A stretch of DNA of 64,000 bases, from assembly GCA_963847345.1 (NCBI GenBank), contig CAWJZU010000020.1:1-64000 (forward strand). Reading direction: 5' to 3'. A program made the translations under genes and the position numbers. Positions 19,549-28,678 of the stretch are shown here, in pieces (the stretch's first letter is position 1; each line of letters starts with the position of its first letter). Source of the DNA: DATARH01 sp963847345 (GTDB lineage: Bacteria > Pseudomonadota > Alphaproteobacteria > ATCC43930 > CGMCC-115725). Below the pieces are notes generated by a model, which saw nothing but the letters and a program-made list of their open reading frames with translations, was not told the DNA's origin and ran no database searches.

Positions 19549-19959
19549 TCAGCCTTTCGCCGGGCGGAACAGGGGCAGCGCTATCTCGTCGTCGATCTTC
19601 TCGAACGCGACCTCGAGTGGCATGTCGAGTTGGAGCGCCTCCGGTGTCTGCGGGCAATCGACGATGTTGGTCATCATGCGCGGCCCCTCGTCGAGTTTGA
19701 CCACCGCGATCGCGTAGGGAGGCGTAAAACCCGGCACCGGACGGTGGTGGATTACATAGCTGTATAGGCGCCCCTTGCCGCTGGCGCGAAACACGGTCAC
19801 GTCACGCAATGCGCAGACCGGGCAGAACGGCCGTGGTGGGAAATAGGCCTTTCGGCAGGAATTGCATCGCTGCAGGCGTAATTCGCCGGCGCGCGTTCCC
19901 TCCCAGAAATGCATCGTTTCGGGTGTTGGCTGCGGTCGTGGCCGCTGTCCTTGGGGCAT
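19549..19959 (-). CDS. DUF35 OB-fold, zinc-ribbon acyl-CoA-associated protein
   Basis: A 136-residue DUF35 protein with a rubredoxin-like ribbon LQRCNSCRKAYFPPRPFCPVC (four cysteines, residues about 32-48) followed by an OB-fold (GRLYSYVIHHRPVPGF). These proteins pair with thiolases or MaoC-type hydratases, contacting acyl-CoA. It is 5 bp upstream of the thiolase on the same strand, so the two almost certainly form one complex. A shorter start at the internal MHFWEGTRAGEL is possible. Confidence 0.85.
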   Translation of the reverse strand: MPQGQRPRPQPTPETMHFWEGTRAGELRLQRCNSCRKAYFPPRPFCPVCALRDVTVFRASGKGRLYSYVIHHRPVPGFTPPYAIAVVKLDEGPRMMTNIVDCPQTPEALQLDMPLEVAFEKIDDEIALPLFRPAKG

Positions 19960-19983
19960 CCGCCATTCCTCGGGTTGGTGCCG

Positions 19984-20025
19984 CTCCCTTACTGCCCCGA
20001 TCGCTGCGCAGGCGAAGAAAGGGAG
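19984..20025. repeat. Intergenic inverted repeat, CTCCCTT / AAGGGAG
   Basis: CTCCCTT and AAGGGAG, 28 bp apart, followed by AGGGTTG. Composition resembles the palindromes inside the imu operon, so this may be an intergenic copy of the same family. The match is short. Confidence 0.3.
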
Positions 20026-20102
20026 AGGGTTGACGTCGAATCAAGGTTGCTGCGCCGCACCGCCTGCGGCAAACGAAATCTGCACAAGCCGCGGAGACAA
20101 AG

Positions 20103-20615
20103 ATGATCACACCCGCTTATGCTCTCACGATGGCGGCCTACAATGCCGAGATGAACCGGCGCCTGTACGGAGCCGCCGAGCGACTCGGCGAGGCAGAGCG
20201 ACGCGCATCGAAAGGCGCCTTCTGGAGTTCCATCCACGGCACCCTGGTCCATATCCTGTGGGGCGATCATCAGTGGATGAGCCGCTTTGACGATTGGCCG
20301 CGCCCGGCAACGCCGATCAAGGAAAGCGACCGGTTCATCGAGGATTTTCCCGAATTGTCGGCGGCGCGCGAAAAGGCCGATGCCGACATTTCGGCGTGGG
20401 CAGCGAAGATCGATCAGCCTTGGCTAGACGAGGATCTGGTCTGGTTCAGCGGCGCCGCCGGGCGCGAAATCCGCGCGCCGAAGGGGTTACTCGTCGCGCA
20501 TTTCTTCAATCACCAGACGCATCATCGCGGTCAAGCGCATGCGCTGATCACCGCCGCCGGACAAGCGACCGGCGACACGGACCTGTTCCTGCTCGTTCCG
20601 CACATCCTCGAATAG
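20103..20615 (+). CDS. DinB-family protein
   Basis: A 170-residue four-helix DinB/YfiT-type protein. Metal-ligand positions are visible: HGTLVHILWGDHQW near residue 50 and HFFNHQTHHRGQAH near 135-145. Enzymes of the family are metal-dependent thiol transferases or isomerases; the substrate is unknown. ATG at 20103 is preceded by GGAGACAAAG. Divergent from the DUF35/thiolase pair. Not the SOS polymerase DinB despite the name. Confidence 0.85.
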   Translation: MITPAYALTMAAYNAEMNRRLYGAAERLGEAERRASKGAFWSSIHGTLVHILWGDHQWMSRFDDWPRPATPIKESDRFIEDFPELSAAREKADADISAWAAKIDQPWLDEDLVWFSGAAGREIRAPKGLLVAHFFNHQTHHRGQAHALITAAGQATGDTDLFLLVPHILE

Positions 20616-21373
20616 CGCGAAGCGTCCCGTTTGTCCGCTTCCGCTAGCGGTGCACCCCATTCCTGATCCCCACCCGCGCGGCAGCGTAACGGGGTGAGGC
20701 GTTGGTCAGTCGTGAACACTTGGCCGACAATGGGGCCACCGCGACAAGTCCGCGCAGTGCGTCAGCCGTCATCGCGCCGGGCCGGTTTTCCCCACCTGCG
20801 GACGGGACGGTGATCAATTGCCGGGTGTGATAAAGGGCGGTTGAGGACGGGGCGTCCACCGGTTCCGCGGGTGATCAATCCGCGTCATCACATGCTGCGA
20901 GAATCGTTGACCCAATACTCGCGCATTCTGCATAGTCGGCTGCGGAGCGAGAGCGTAAAAGAGCGCTATGATTTCGCCCCAAAAAGGAATCCGTGACGAA
21001 GAGAAGCCGTGTTTTGAAGCCTGGCGAGGGCTGCGTGGATCATCACACGGCGTTGCGGGCGAACCCGTCGCAGAGATGGTACGATGACCTCCAAATGCAA
21101 AGTCAACGGCTTGATCTGGAACTTCCGCAGATGGCCTCGAAGGTGAACCGCCGAAAGAGGCAAATTACCGGGCTGGATGCGCAATCGAAGACAGCGTCAA
21201 GCGCGACTGACACCAACAAACCGCTGGTGTCGCTGCACGCAAGAATCGGTGACGCAAGGCCCGACTTCCCGAACAGCAAGAGGCAAGCGCATACACAAAA
21301 TCGCCGTATGGAATTGTCATTTAGCTGATACAGGTTCCTGACTGGAGCCGCACATTTTGAGCGGAAAAACGCG
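20616..21373. other. 758-bp region without a confident gene
   Basis: A possible small plus-strand frame begins GTG 20993 with AAAGGA upstream and runs to 21328 (MTKRSRVLKPGEG..). Its residues are lysine/glutamine-rich and match nothing I know. A 71-codon minus frame (20859-20644) also matches nothing. The right half is more AT-rich than its surroundings. Could be a decayed island or the pqi promoter region. Confidence 0.4.
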
Positions 21374-23022
21374 ATGGCCGAATACACCGAACAGAAGAGA
21401 TTTCCACAAGCTAAAACACGCCGCGGTCGGCGGATATCGGTGATTTGGTCGATCCCCGCGGTCGCCCTCCTGATCGGTGCCTGGCTCGCTTGGGATACGC
21501 TGTCGAAGCAAGGTCCGACTATCGAGATTTCCTTCCAGAGCGGCGAGGGGCTGCAAGCCGGTCAATCGCAGCTGAAATACAAGGACATTGTCTTCGGCAC
21601 GGTCAAAAGCCTCAGATTATCGTCCGACCTGACGCACGTGATCGTCACAGTGGACACGACGGCGCAGGCCAAACCTCTGCTGACCGAAGGCACGGTGTTC
21701 TGGGTTGTCAAGCCGCGGCTTTTTGCTGGCAGTCTCTCCGGTCTCGAAACCGTGCTTTCCGGATCGTATGTCGGCATGTTGCCGCCGACGACGGCAGGCA
21801 ACGCAGCAGCGGGAATTTACTGGGCAAGAGGATCCGCCGATACTCTCGGCGCACGTGCCGGGTCGCACATTCCTCCTGAAGTCAAAAAAGATCGGTTCGA
21901 TCTCGGTCGGCGCACCGATTTTCTATCGCGATCTGTCGGTCGGCGAGGTTCTCGGCTGGGACATCGGCGACATGGCCGAGAACGTGACGATCCATGCCTT
22001 TATCCGAGCGCCGTATGACGCATATATTTCGGAACAGACGCGATTTTGGAATGCCTCCGGTATTTCGGTGAAGCTCAGCGGCACCGGACTAGACGTCCAG
22101 ATGGAATCGCTTCGTGCATTGCTTCTCGGTGGCATAGCGTTTGAGACTCCGGTCTCAGAGGCGAAGAATGCTGGGGTTGCAGAAGCAAATCATGTATTTC
22201 CGTTGTTTTCGGATCGCTCGCAGGCCGACGCTGCGAGCTATACTCGCAAGATCTCCGTCATTTCGTATTTCCCCGGTTCCGTACAGGGCCTCGGCGCGGG
22301 TTCCGACGTCACAATGCACGGCCTGAAGATTGGCGAAGTGACCAATGTGCAGCTCGCTTATGACGCCGCCAGGGGCGGGATAGTCGCGCCGGTTCGTTAC
22401 GAAGTCGAACCGGAACGGATTGTCGGTATCGGGAAACGGGTAGCCAAAACCGACTCAGAGGCGGTCTCAAAACTTGTCGAGCGTGGCCTGCGAGCGAGTT
22501 TGCAAAGCGCCAGCCTGATTACCGGCCAGCAAACAGTGACGCTCGATTTCGTCGAGAACGCACCACAGGCGGACCTCAAGATGGAAGATGCGGGATTTCG
22601 TTCTGCCAACCACTGAAGGCGGGGGATTTGCGAGCCTTGCATCCTCGGCGACTGATCTTCTGAACAAAGTTAAGGCGATGCCCTTTGCCGAGATCGGCCG
22701 ATCCCTCAATGGCATCCTCAGCTCAGCCGATGATGTGGCCAGCAGCCCGGAGATGAAGAAATCCCTCGCCCAGCTTGCCACGACAATCGCGTCGACACAG
22801 GATCTGATGAAGCGGCTCGATAGCGGCGTTGGTCCGGTGGCGAAACAACTTCCGGAAATGTCGGCCGAACTGCAACGAACGCTGAAAAGTACGAATAAGC
22901 TGCTTCTGTCGCTCGACACCGGCTACGGCGGGGACACGCAATTCAACCGCGACCTCATGAGGGTGCTGATGGAGGCTAGCGATGCGCTTCGCGTCTATTC
23001 GCTCGCTTGCGAATTTGCTTGA
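21374..23022 (+). CDS. pqiB: PqiB-like intermembrane transport protein (three MCE domains), two frameshifts
   Basis: About 549 codons, the usual PqiB length. One N-terminal membrane helix (ISVIWSIPAVALLIGAWLAW) is followed by MCE domains (GEGLQAGQSQLKYKDIVFG; VGAPIFYRDLSVGEVLGW; GSDVTMHGLKIGEVTNV) and a C-terminal helix (EIGRSLNGILSSADDV..). PqiB forms periplasm-spanning tubes that move lipids. Frame breaks near 21801-21810 (one extra base before CAGCGGGAATTT) and at the GGG 22592-22594, where removing one G gives DADFVLPTTEGGGF. Both are +1. First gene of pqiB-pqiC-pqiA. Confidence 0.85.
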
Positions 23023-23070
23023 GCGCCACCCCGAGGCTCTGATCAAAGGTCGTGCAGGAGCTCCGACCCA

Positions 23071-23655
23071 ATGAGCTGGACCGCATATTGTTCCCGCATT
23101 GCGGCTTTGGTGCTGATTGCCGCGCTCATGGCGTTGTTCGTCTCCGGCACCGCGTCTTGTATGCGATCACGCCGGTCCCGGGTGCGGTTCACGGCGGCGC
23201 ACCTAAGGTTATCGTGTTGCGCCAGATCGGCCTCGCGCGATACCTCGATCGCCCGCGAAATTGTCGCCTCCACCGAGAACAACCGGATGGAGGTAATGTC
23301 GAACGACTGGTGGGGTGAACCGCTGGGACCAATGCTGAGCCGGGTGTTGACGGAAGAACTGGGTCAACGCTTGCCGCAAAGTGTGGTGCTCAGCGACACT
23401 GGTGCCGTTTCGGCTCCGCCCGATGCCACGATTGAATTGAATATTCGCCGGCTCGACAAGGATGCGGCTGGTAACCTCGTTCTACAAGCACAGGCCGGAG
23501 TGACGTTTAAGGGCCGGTCGGCTCCGGCATTGCGCAGCTTCCAAATCGTTAAGGCGCCTCCGGCATCGGGCATTCCCGGCCAGGTGGCGGCTGCCAGTAC
23601 GGCGCTTGGCGAGCTTGCCGATGGGCTCGCCTTGATGCTGCTCGCGCGTCAGTGA
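23071..23655 (+). CDS. pqiC: PqiC-like lipoprotein, two compensating frameshifts
   Basis: Outer-membrane lipoprotein partner of PqiB, about 195 codons. The N-terminal IAALVLIAALMALFVSGTASC is a lipoprotein signal. Family sequence continues in a different frame from about 23158 to 23255 (LYAITPVPGAVHGG.. IGLARYLDRP), then returns (REIVASTENNRMEV, WWGEPLGPMLSRVL). One base lost and one gained would restore it; read without correction the middle is an arginine/serine-rich nonsense stretch. ATG at 23071; its stop overlaps the pqiA start. Confidence 0.72.
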   Translation: MSWTAYCSRIAALVLIAALMALFVSGTASCMRSRRSRVRFTAAHLRLSCCARSASRDTSIAREIVASTENNRMEVMSNDWWGEPLGPMLSRVLTEELGQRLPQSVVLSDTGAVSAPPDATIELNIRRLDKDAAGNLVLQAQAGVTFKGRSAPALRSFQIVKAPPASGIPGQVAAASTALGELADGLALMLLARQ

Positions 23656-24923
23656 TGGCCATTTCAACCGGCCGAACGCTGACGCTGCCGCAAATGCGGG
23701 AATGCCGTGGCTGCGGCTTGGTGCAGTTGGTGCCGGCTCTCGCACCGGGCATGACGGCGCAATGCGCACGCTGCCCGACGGTATTGCGCGTCACGTCAAC
23801 GCATCGTCTGGATCATGTCATCGCGCTCGCGACGACCGCGCTTGTCCTGCTCATCATCATGTTCTCGTCAAACCTGATGAGCGTTCAAACCGCCGGTATC
23901 CGGCACGTCGCCGATCTCTTCTCGGGGCCGGTGGAACTCGTTAACCGGGGCATGCCCGAACTTGGGGCGGTTGTCATATTCGTAACCGTCTTGGCGCCAT
24001 TGTGCCGGGTGGCCGCCATGGTCTATGTGCTGATCCGATCGCACGAATCGACACCGCCAAGCCATCTGCGGCGAGTGTTTGCCTATTCCGAAGTGCTGCG
24101 ACCCTGGTCGATGCTCGAGGTTTTCGTTCTCGGTGTCTTCGTCGCTTATGTGAAGCTCGGCGATCTGGTTACGATCGGACTTGGACTAGGTGTCTACGTA
24201 CTGATTCTGCTGACCTTCGTGCTGGTATGGATGGATGCCGCTCTCGACCGCGAGGCGGTATGGGAGCGTCTGGATCGGCGGACTGCCGAACTCAACCCCC
24301 CGCCCGCCTCGCAGCATGCGCTCGGCTGCGAGATTTGCGCCCTGGTCAGCGTGCCGAGAGGCGTCGAGGGACGCTGCCCGCGCTGTGAAAGCGTTTTGCA
24401 CGCACGCAAACCTAATAGCGTCGCGCGAACCTGGGCCTTGGTCTTTGCGGCCCTGATCATGTATGTGCCAGCGAACTATTACCCGGTGCTGACGATCATG
24501 CAGCTTGGTGCCGGTACACCAAGCACGATCATTGGCGGGGTCGAGGAGCTGTTGACAGCGCGTCAATATCCCCTTGCGGCGCTGGTGTTCTTCGCCAGTA
24601 TTCTCGTACCGGTGCTGAAGCTCGTCGGGTTGTCGGTCATGCTGGTGACCGTTCAAACCGGGCAGGCGGCTTGGCTCCGCGACCGCACGCGGCTCTACCA
24701 CATCGTGCGCTTCATCGGGCGCTGGTCGATGATCGACATCTTCATGGAATCACTGCTCGGCGCTCTGGTGGTTTTCGGCTCAGTCATCACGATCGTTCCG
24801 GGTGTGGGGGCCATAGCGTTTTGCGCGGTGGTCATCCTGACGATGTTCGCGGCCGAGACATTCGATCCCCGACTGATGTGGGATGCTGCAAATGACCCGG
24901 AGGTGATCAGGACTCCTGTCTGA
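23655..24923 (+). CDS. pqiA: PqiA-like inner-membrane protein
   Basis: A 422-residue protein with two repeated PqiA domains, each introduced by a zinc-ribbon-like cysteine pair: CRGCGLVQLVP..CARCPTVL near 15-40 and CEICALVSVPRGVEGRCPRC near 225-245. Each is followed by about four membrane helices. It anchors PqiB in the inner membrane. ATG 23655 or GTG 23652; both overlap the pqiC stop. The order B-C-A is the reverse of the enterobacterial pqiABC order. Uninterrupted, unlike its two partners. Confidence 0.85.
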   Translation: MAISTGRTLTLPQMRECRGCGLVQLVPALAPGMTAQCARCPTVLRVTSTHRLDHVIALATTALVLLIIMFSSNLMSVQTAGIRHVADLFSGPVELVNRGMPELGAVVIFVTVLAPLCRVAAMVYVLIRSHESTPPSHLRRVFAYSEVLRPWSMLEVFVLGVFVAYVKLGDLVTIGLGLGVYVLILLTFVLVWMDAALDREAVWERLDRRTAELNPPPASQHALGCEICALVSVPRGVEGRCPRCESVLHARKPNSVARTWALVFAALIMYVPANYYPVLTIMQLGAGTPSTIIGGVEELLTARQYPLAALVFFASILVPVLKLVGLSVMLVTVQTGQAAWLRDRTRLYHIVRFIGRWSMIDIFMESLLGALVVFGSVITIVPGVGAIAFCAVVILTMFAAETFDPRLMWDAANDPEVIRTPV

Positions 24924-25049
24924 TCGCGAGATTGCGATCGCCTCAGCAATAAGATTAATGCCCGGGCGAAACGGGGTGGCCCGAAGTTGGGGATCGCTGG
25001 TTGCTCCCTTATGTTGAGGCAAGCGAGTCGATGTTGGCGTGAAACCCTT

Positions 25050-25748
25050 TTACTGCCGAACCGTCGTGCGGGCCTTTGACCAGCCGTTGGGGTCTTTCAG
25101 AAAGCTCTTGATCGCTTCGTACTGACCGGGCGCGAAGCGTCCCAGACGCTCGGCGGTCCGTGCGACGTCCCACCATGTCGCGAGCGCCAACAGCGTGATC
25201 CCCTCGGCGGCGAGGCTTGTCTCTATCTGTGGGAAGATGCCGTAATTGAAGATCACAAAGGCGTGTTTGATGTGACCGCCGGCCTGGCGGATGGCCCGGA
25301 CGAAATTGAGTTTGGAGGTGCCTTCGCTGGCGAGATCCTCGACCAGCAGCACGCGCGCCTCCTCCTTCAGCTCGCCCTCGATCTGGGCGTTGCGGCCGAA
25401 TCCCTTCGGCTGCTTGCGCACATATAGCATCGGCAATGACAGCCGGTCGGCGATCCAGGCCGCGAAGGGAATGCCGGCCGTCTCGCCGCCAGCGATCGCA
25501 TCGAGCGATTCGAAACCGCTGTGCCGCTCTATCAGCTCGGCGGCGAGATCCATCAGCTTCTTGCGGGCGCGCGGGAACGAGATCAGCCGCCGGCAATCGA
25601 TGTACACCGGCGAGCGCAGACCCGAGGTGAAGGTGAACGGGTCGTCCGGGCGGAACAGCACGGACTCGGTTTCCAGCAGGATGCGGGCGGTGATTTCCGC
25701 AGCGTCGGTTCCGCTGACGGAGCGGGCGAGGGGAGGGAGGCTCGGCAT
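25050..25748 (-). CDS. pyrE: Orotate phosphoribosyltransferase
   Basis: Joins orotate to PRPP giving OMP, in pyrimidine synthesis. The 232-residue protein contains the substrate loop YVRKQPKGFGRNAQIEG and the PRPP-binding motif ARVLLVEDLASEGTSK. ATG at 25748 starts MPSLPPLARSV; longer readings run into the divergent promoter. It faces imuA across 97 bp containing a LexA box, so pyrE might also feel that site, although the box lies nearer imuA. Confidence 0.93.
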   Translation of the reverse strand: MPSLPPLARSVSGTDAAEITARILLETESVLFRPDDPFTFTSGLRSPVYIDCRRLISFPRARKKLMDLAAELIERHSGFESLDAIAGGETAGIPFAAWIADRLSLPMLYVRKQPKGFGRNAQIEGELKEEARVLLVEDLASEGTSKLNFVRAIRQAGGHIKHAFVIFNYGIFPQIETSLAAEGITLLALATWWDVARTAERLGRFAPGQYEAIKSFLKDPNGWSKARTTVRQ

Positions 25749-25801
25749 GATGGAGCATCCTAGCGCAAAATAGCGCCGGGTTGACAAGCGATGCCTTTAA
25801 A

Positions 25802-25816
25802 GAACAAAATATGAAC
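25802..25816. promoter_or_regulatory. Alphaproteobacterial LexA (SOS) box
   Basis: GAAC-AAAATAT-GAAC, equal to GTTC-N7-GTTC on the other strand, the direct-repeat operator of alphaproteobacterial LexA. It is 30 bp upstream of the imuA start. This makes the imuA-imuB-dnaE2 operon DNA-damage inducible by established knowledge of the regulon; a perfect match in exactly the expected place. Confidence 0.88.
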
Positions 25817-25845
25817 ATCGTTTCGATCAACAGCCTTCTCGGTGC

Positions 25846-27027
25846 ATGTCCCCCCCGACTCACAGCATCAGCCTCGACAGCCTTCGCGAGCACATCCGCC
25901 GGATCGAGGTTCCGCGGGCGCACGCCGTATCGCCGTTCGGCATTGCCGCGATCGATCGCGCGCTACCCGGCGGCGGGCTGCCGCTCGGGGCGCTGCACGA
26001 GGTGCTGGGCGCCGGGGCCGACGAGGAAGACGGCGCCGCTGCCGCCGCTTTTATAGCCCGAATCCTAGCCCGGCTCGGCGGCCGATTGGGATGGGCATCG
26101 GGGTCGTCGGCCCAGCTTGGCCAATCGCGCAACGGCAAGCATGTCTGCGTCGGCTCCCTCCCGCTTTGCAACCCTGTCTCGCTTAATCCGATATCCGGCG
26201 CTTTGCCATCGCGCCGCGTCCCCGATCCTTTCCAGCTACCTCTCGCCTCTTTCCCGGTTCCCTCTCTCCCCGATATTGCCCCGCAAGCGGCGGCGGAAAG
26301 CACAGCGGACCGAGCCAGGGCGGGGAACGCCAGGCCAGGTTATGGAGCCGTACTGTGGTGCGTGCGGCAGCCGGATCTCTACGGACCGGGGCTGCTGGCG
26401 CACGGGCTGGACCCGGCCCGGATCGTACTGGTGACAGCACGGCGCAGTGACGAGGCGCTGTGGGCCGTCGAGGAAGCGCTGCGCGCCGGTCCGCAAGCGG
26501 GGCTAGCCGCCGTCGTCGCGGAAATCGAGCGACTGCCGATGGTGGCGGGACGCCGGCTGCAGCTGGCTGCCGAGCGCTCCGGCCTCACAGCATTTCTGCT
26601 GCGGCGCTGGCGCGGCGCCGCCACGGCGGCGGCGGAACGCGAGCGGCCGAGCGCCGCGCTGACCCGCTGGCGGGTCACCGCGCTGCCGTCCGTCTTGAGA
26701 AACCCTCTCTTGAGAAACCCTCTCCCCCCGCTGGGGGCAGAGGGAAGGGTGAGGGCCTCGGCTTTTGGCGTCAGGCCCCCTCCCCCTGACCCTCTCCCCC
26801 GGTGGGGGAGAGGGGGCGACATTGCGTCAACAGGGTTCTTTGGCGCCGGCCTCGGCCCGCCGCGCTGGCGCATCGAGCTGCTGCGCGTTCGCGGAGGAGT
26901 GCCGGGCAGCTGGGACGTGGAGATCGTCGATGCGACGGGTCATGTACATCTTTCTGCCGGACTGGCCGATCGACCGGCTGCGCCGCAGCGGCCGCATGCC
27001 GGGCCTGCAATCCGGCGGGCCGGATAA
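25846..27027 (+). CDS. imuA: ImuA, SOS mutagenesis accessory protein, with two internal insertions
   Basis: RecA-like accessory protein of the ImuA-ImuB-DnaE2 translesion mutasome. IDRALPGGGLPLGALHEVLG marks the N-terminus, and GYGAVLWCVRQPDLYGPGLLAHGLDP and WRIELLRVRGGVPGSW the conserved core and C-terminus. The 393-residue product is longer than usual because of two in-frame insertions: about residues 80-165, a Ser/Pro/Arg-rich stretch between ARILARLGG and GYGAVLWC; and about 283-328, made by the palindromes at 26718-26814. ATG at 25846 follows the LexA box. It overlaps imuB by about 98 bp. Whether the inserts are tolerated is unknown. Confidence 0.85.
   Translation: MSPPTHSISLDSLREHIRRIEVPRAHAVSPFGIAAIDRALPGGGLPLGALHEVLGAGADEEDGAAAAAFIARILARLGGRLGWASGSSAQLGQSRNGKHVCVGSLPLCNPVSLNPISGALPSRRVPDPFQLPLASFPVPSLPDIAPQAAAESTADRARAGNARPGYGAVLWCVRQPDLYGPGLLAHGLDPARIVLVTARRSDEALWAVEEALRAGPQAGLAAVVAEIERLPMVAGRRLQLAAERSGLTAFLLRRWRGAATAAAERERPSAALTRWRVTALPSVLRNPLLRNPLPPLGAEGRVRASAFGVRPPPPDPLPRWGRGGDIASTGFFGAGLGPPRWRIELLRVRGGVPGSWDVEIVDATGHVHLSAGLADRPAAPQRPHAGPAIRRAG
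26718..26814. repeat. Palindromic element pair inside imuA
   Basis: Two palindromes. At 26718-26744: arms CCCTCTCCCCC and GGGGGCAGAGGG, imperfect. At 26790-26814: perfect 11-bp arms CCCTCTCCCCC and GGGGGAGAGGG around GGT. Together with flanks they add about 46 codons to imuA without changing frame. Confidence 0.8.
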
Positions 27028-28678
27028 TGAAGTCCCGTTCGCGACGGTCATCGAGGCGCGGGGTCGCCGCCTGCTCGCCGCGGTAAACCAGGCTGCCGCG
27101 GTGGTCGGGCTGGCGCCGGGTATGCCGCTCGCTGACGCGCTGTCGCTCGTACCGGAGCTGCTGACCGCGCCTGCCGAGCCGTCGGCCGACGCCGCAGCGC
27201 TGACCAGGCTCGCCGAATGGTGCGGCCGCTACAGCCCATGGACCGCTCCCGACGATGCAGATGGCATTAAGGTCGAGATTACCGGCTGTGCCCATTTGTG
27301 GGGCGGCGAGGACAAGCTCGCGGCCGATCTGGCGCGCCGCCTCGCACGTCAAGGCATCGCGCACGGGATCGCGATCGCCGGTACGCTGGGCGCGGCATCG
27401 GCGCTGGCGCGGTTCGCGGCGGAGCCCGGCCGACCGGCGCTGCCCGGCTCCGGCGATGAGCGCGCCGCGCTGGCGCCGCTGCCGGTCGAGGCGCTGCGGC
27501 TCGATCCGGCAACCGTCTCCGGGCTGCGCCGGGTCGGGCTGCGCCGGGTCGGCGATCTCTATCCGATGCCGCGCGAGGCGCTCGCCCGCCGTTTCGGGGA
27601 GATCGTGCCGCGGCGTCTCGATCAGGCGCTCGGCCTGGTTTCGGAGCCGCTGTCGCCGATGAGCGAGGCGCCGGTGCGGCGGGTGCGGCTCAGCTTCGCA
27701 GAGCCGATCTCCGAGCTGGCCGATCTCGCCCGCGCCATCAAACATCTCGCCGCCGAGCTGGCGGCGCATCTGGAACGCGCGGTCGACGGGGCGCGCTGGC
27801 TCGGCCTCGCTTTTCACCGGGTCGACGGCAGGGTCGAACATATCCGGGTCGGCACGGCGCGGCCGAGCCGCGAGGCCCGTCATCTGGCAGGGCTGCTCGC
27901 GGCGAAGTTGGAGACGGTCGATCCCGGTCTCGGCGTCGAGGATATGATCCTCGCGCTGCTCGCGGCCGAACCGCTCGCCCCGAGGCAGATTGCCATAAAG
28001 CCGCTCTCCGCTCTTCATGGAAACCCTCTCCCCGGGCGGGTGAGAGGGAGCAACGATGTCGCCGATGCCATAGCGCCGCTGCTCGATCGCCTCGGAGCTC
28101 GCCTCGGACTGGACGTGATCGGCCGCATCGCGATGCGCGAAAGCCATATCCCGGAACGCGCCTCGTTCTTCGTTCCGGTCGGCGGCAACCCCCACCCCAA
28201 CCCTCCCCCGCAGGCGGAGGAGGGTACATGCCTTGGCTTAGGTTCTGTCCCTTCCTGCAATGCCCTTGTTCCCTCCTTCGCAATCCCCGGATCAAGTCCG
28301 GAGAGGGAAGGGTCAGGATGGGAGCAGGGCGGGACGGGACCGGAGGCTTTGTTAAAACCGCTTCGGCCGGTTCGCCTTTTCATGCCGCCGGAGCCGGTCG
28401 AAGCGGTCTGGGTTCTACCGGACGAGCCGCCGTTCCGGTTCGCTTGGCGGCGCCGCGCGCACAGCGTTTGCCGCGCCGAAGGCCCCGAACGCATCGCCGA
28501 GGAATGGTGGACCCCGGTCGGCGCCGCCGCGGCTGTTTCCGCCGGCGCCATCCGCGATTACTACCGGGTCGAAGACGCGGAGGGACGGCGCTTCTGGCTG
28601 TTCCGCGCTGGGCTGCCGGGTATGAACGCGGATCGGGATCCGCTGCCGCGCTGGTACATCCACGGCCTGTTCGCCTGA
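26930..28678 (+). CDS. imuB: ImuB, Y-family-like polymerase homologue, with two internal insertions
   Basis: Inactive Y-family polymerase homologue that links DnaE2 to the beta clamp. MYIFLPDWPIDRLRR at the start lacks the catalytic acidic pair of active Y-family enzymes; ITGCAHLWGGEDKLAADLARRL and LRRVGLRRVGDLYPMPREALARRFG follow. ATG 26930 (or 26942). Two in-frame insertions are visible: about 28015-28050, encoding SALHGNPLPGRVRGSND, and about 28183-28355, a 55-60 residue proline/glycine-rich stretch between FVPVGGN and LRPVRLF. Its TGA overlaps the dnaE2 ATG (TGATG). Confidence 0.88.
   Translation: MRRVMYIFLPDWPIDRLRRSGRMPGLQSGGPDNEVPFATVIEARGRRLLAAVNQAAAVVGLAPGMPLADALSLVPELLTAPAEPSADAAALTRLAEWCGRYSPWTAPDDADGIKVEITGCAHLWGGEDKLAADLARRLARQGIAHGIAIAGTLGAASALARFAAEPGRPALPGSGDERAALAPLPVEALRLDPATVSGLRRVGLRRVGDLYPMPREALARRFGEIVPRRLDQALGLVSEPLSPMSEAPVRRVRLSFAEPISELADLARAIKHLAAELAAHLERAVDGARWLGLAFHRVDGRVEHIRVGTARPSREARHLAGLLAAKLETVDPGLGVEDMILALLAAEPLAPRQIAIKPLSALHGNPLPGRVRGSNDVADAIAPLLDRLGARLGLDVIGRIAMRESHIPERASFFVPVGGNPHPNPPPQAEEGTCLGLGSVPSCNALVPSFAIPGSSPEREGSGWEQGGTGPEALLKPLRPVRLFMPPEPVEAVWVLPDEPPFRFAWRRRAHSVCRAEGPERIAEEWWTPVGAAAAVSAGAIRDYYRVEDAEGRRFWLFRAGLPGMNADRDPLPRWYIHGLFA
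28024..28048. repeat. Palindromic element inside imuB (first)
   Basis: Arms CCCTCTC and GAGAGGG around CCCGGGCGGGT. It lies in frame between the ImuB core and the PLLDRLGARLG region. Confidence 0.7.
28201..28311. repeat. Palindromic element pair inside imuB (second)
   Basis: At 28201-28224 arms CCCTCC(CCCG) and (CGG)AGGAGGG; at 28271-28311 nested arms CCCTCC..GGAGAGGG enclosing CCGGA-TCAAG-TCCGG. The inner part resembles the CCCGG-ATCAAG-CCCGG palindrome at 37346-37362. Confidence 0.65.

Noticed and set aside
20993..21328. A possible small gene with an AAAGGA ribosome-like site
   Set aside because: No family resemblance, odd composition and GTG start; kept only as a remark in the intergenic entry.
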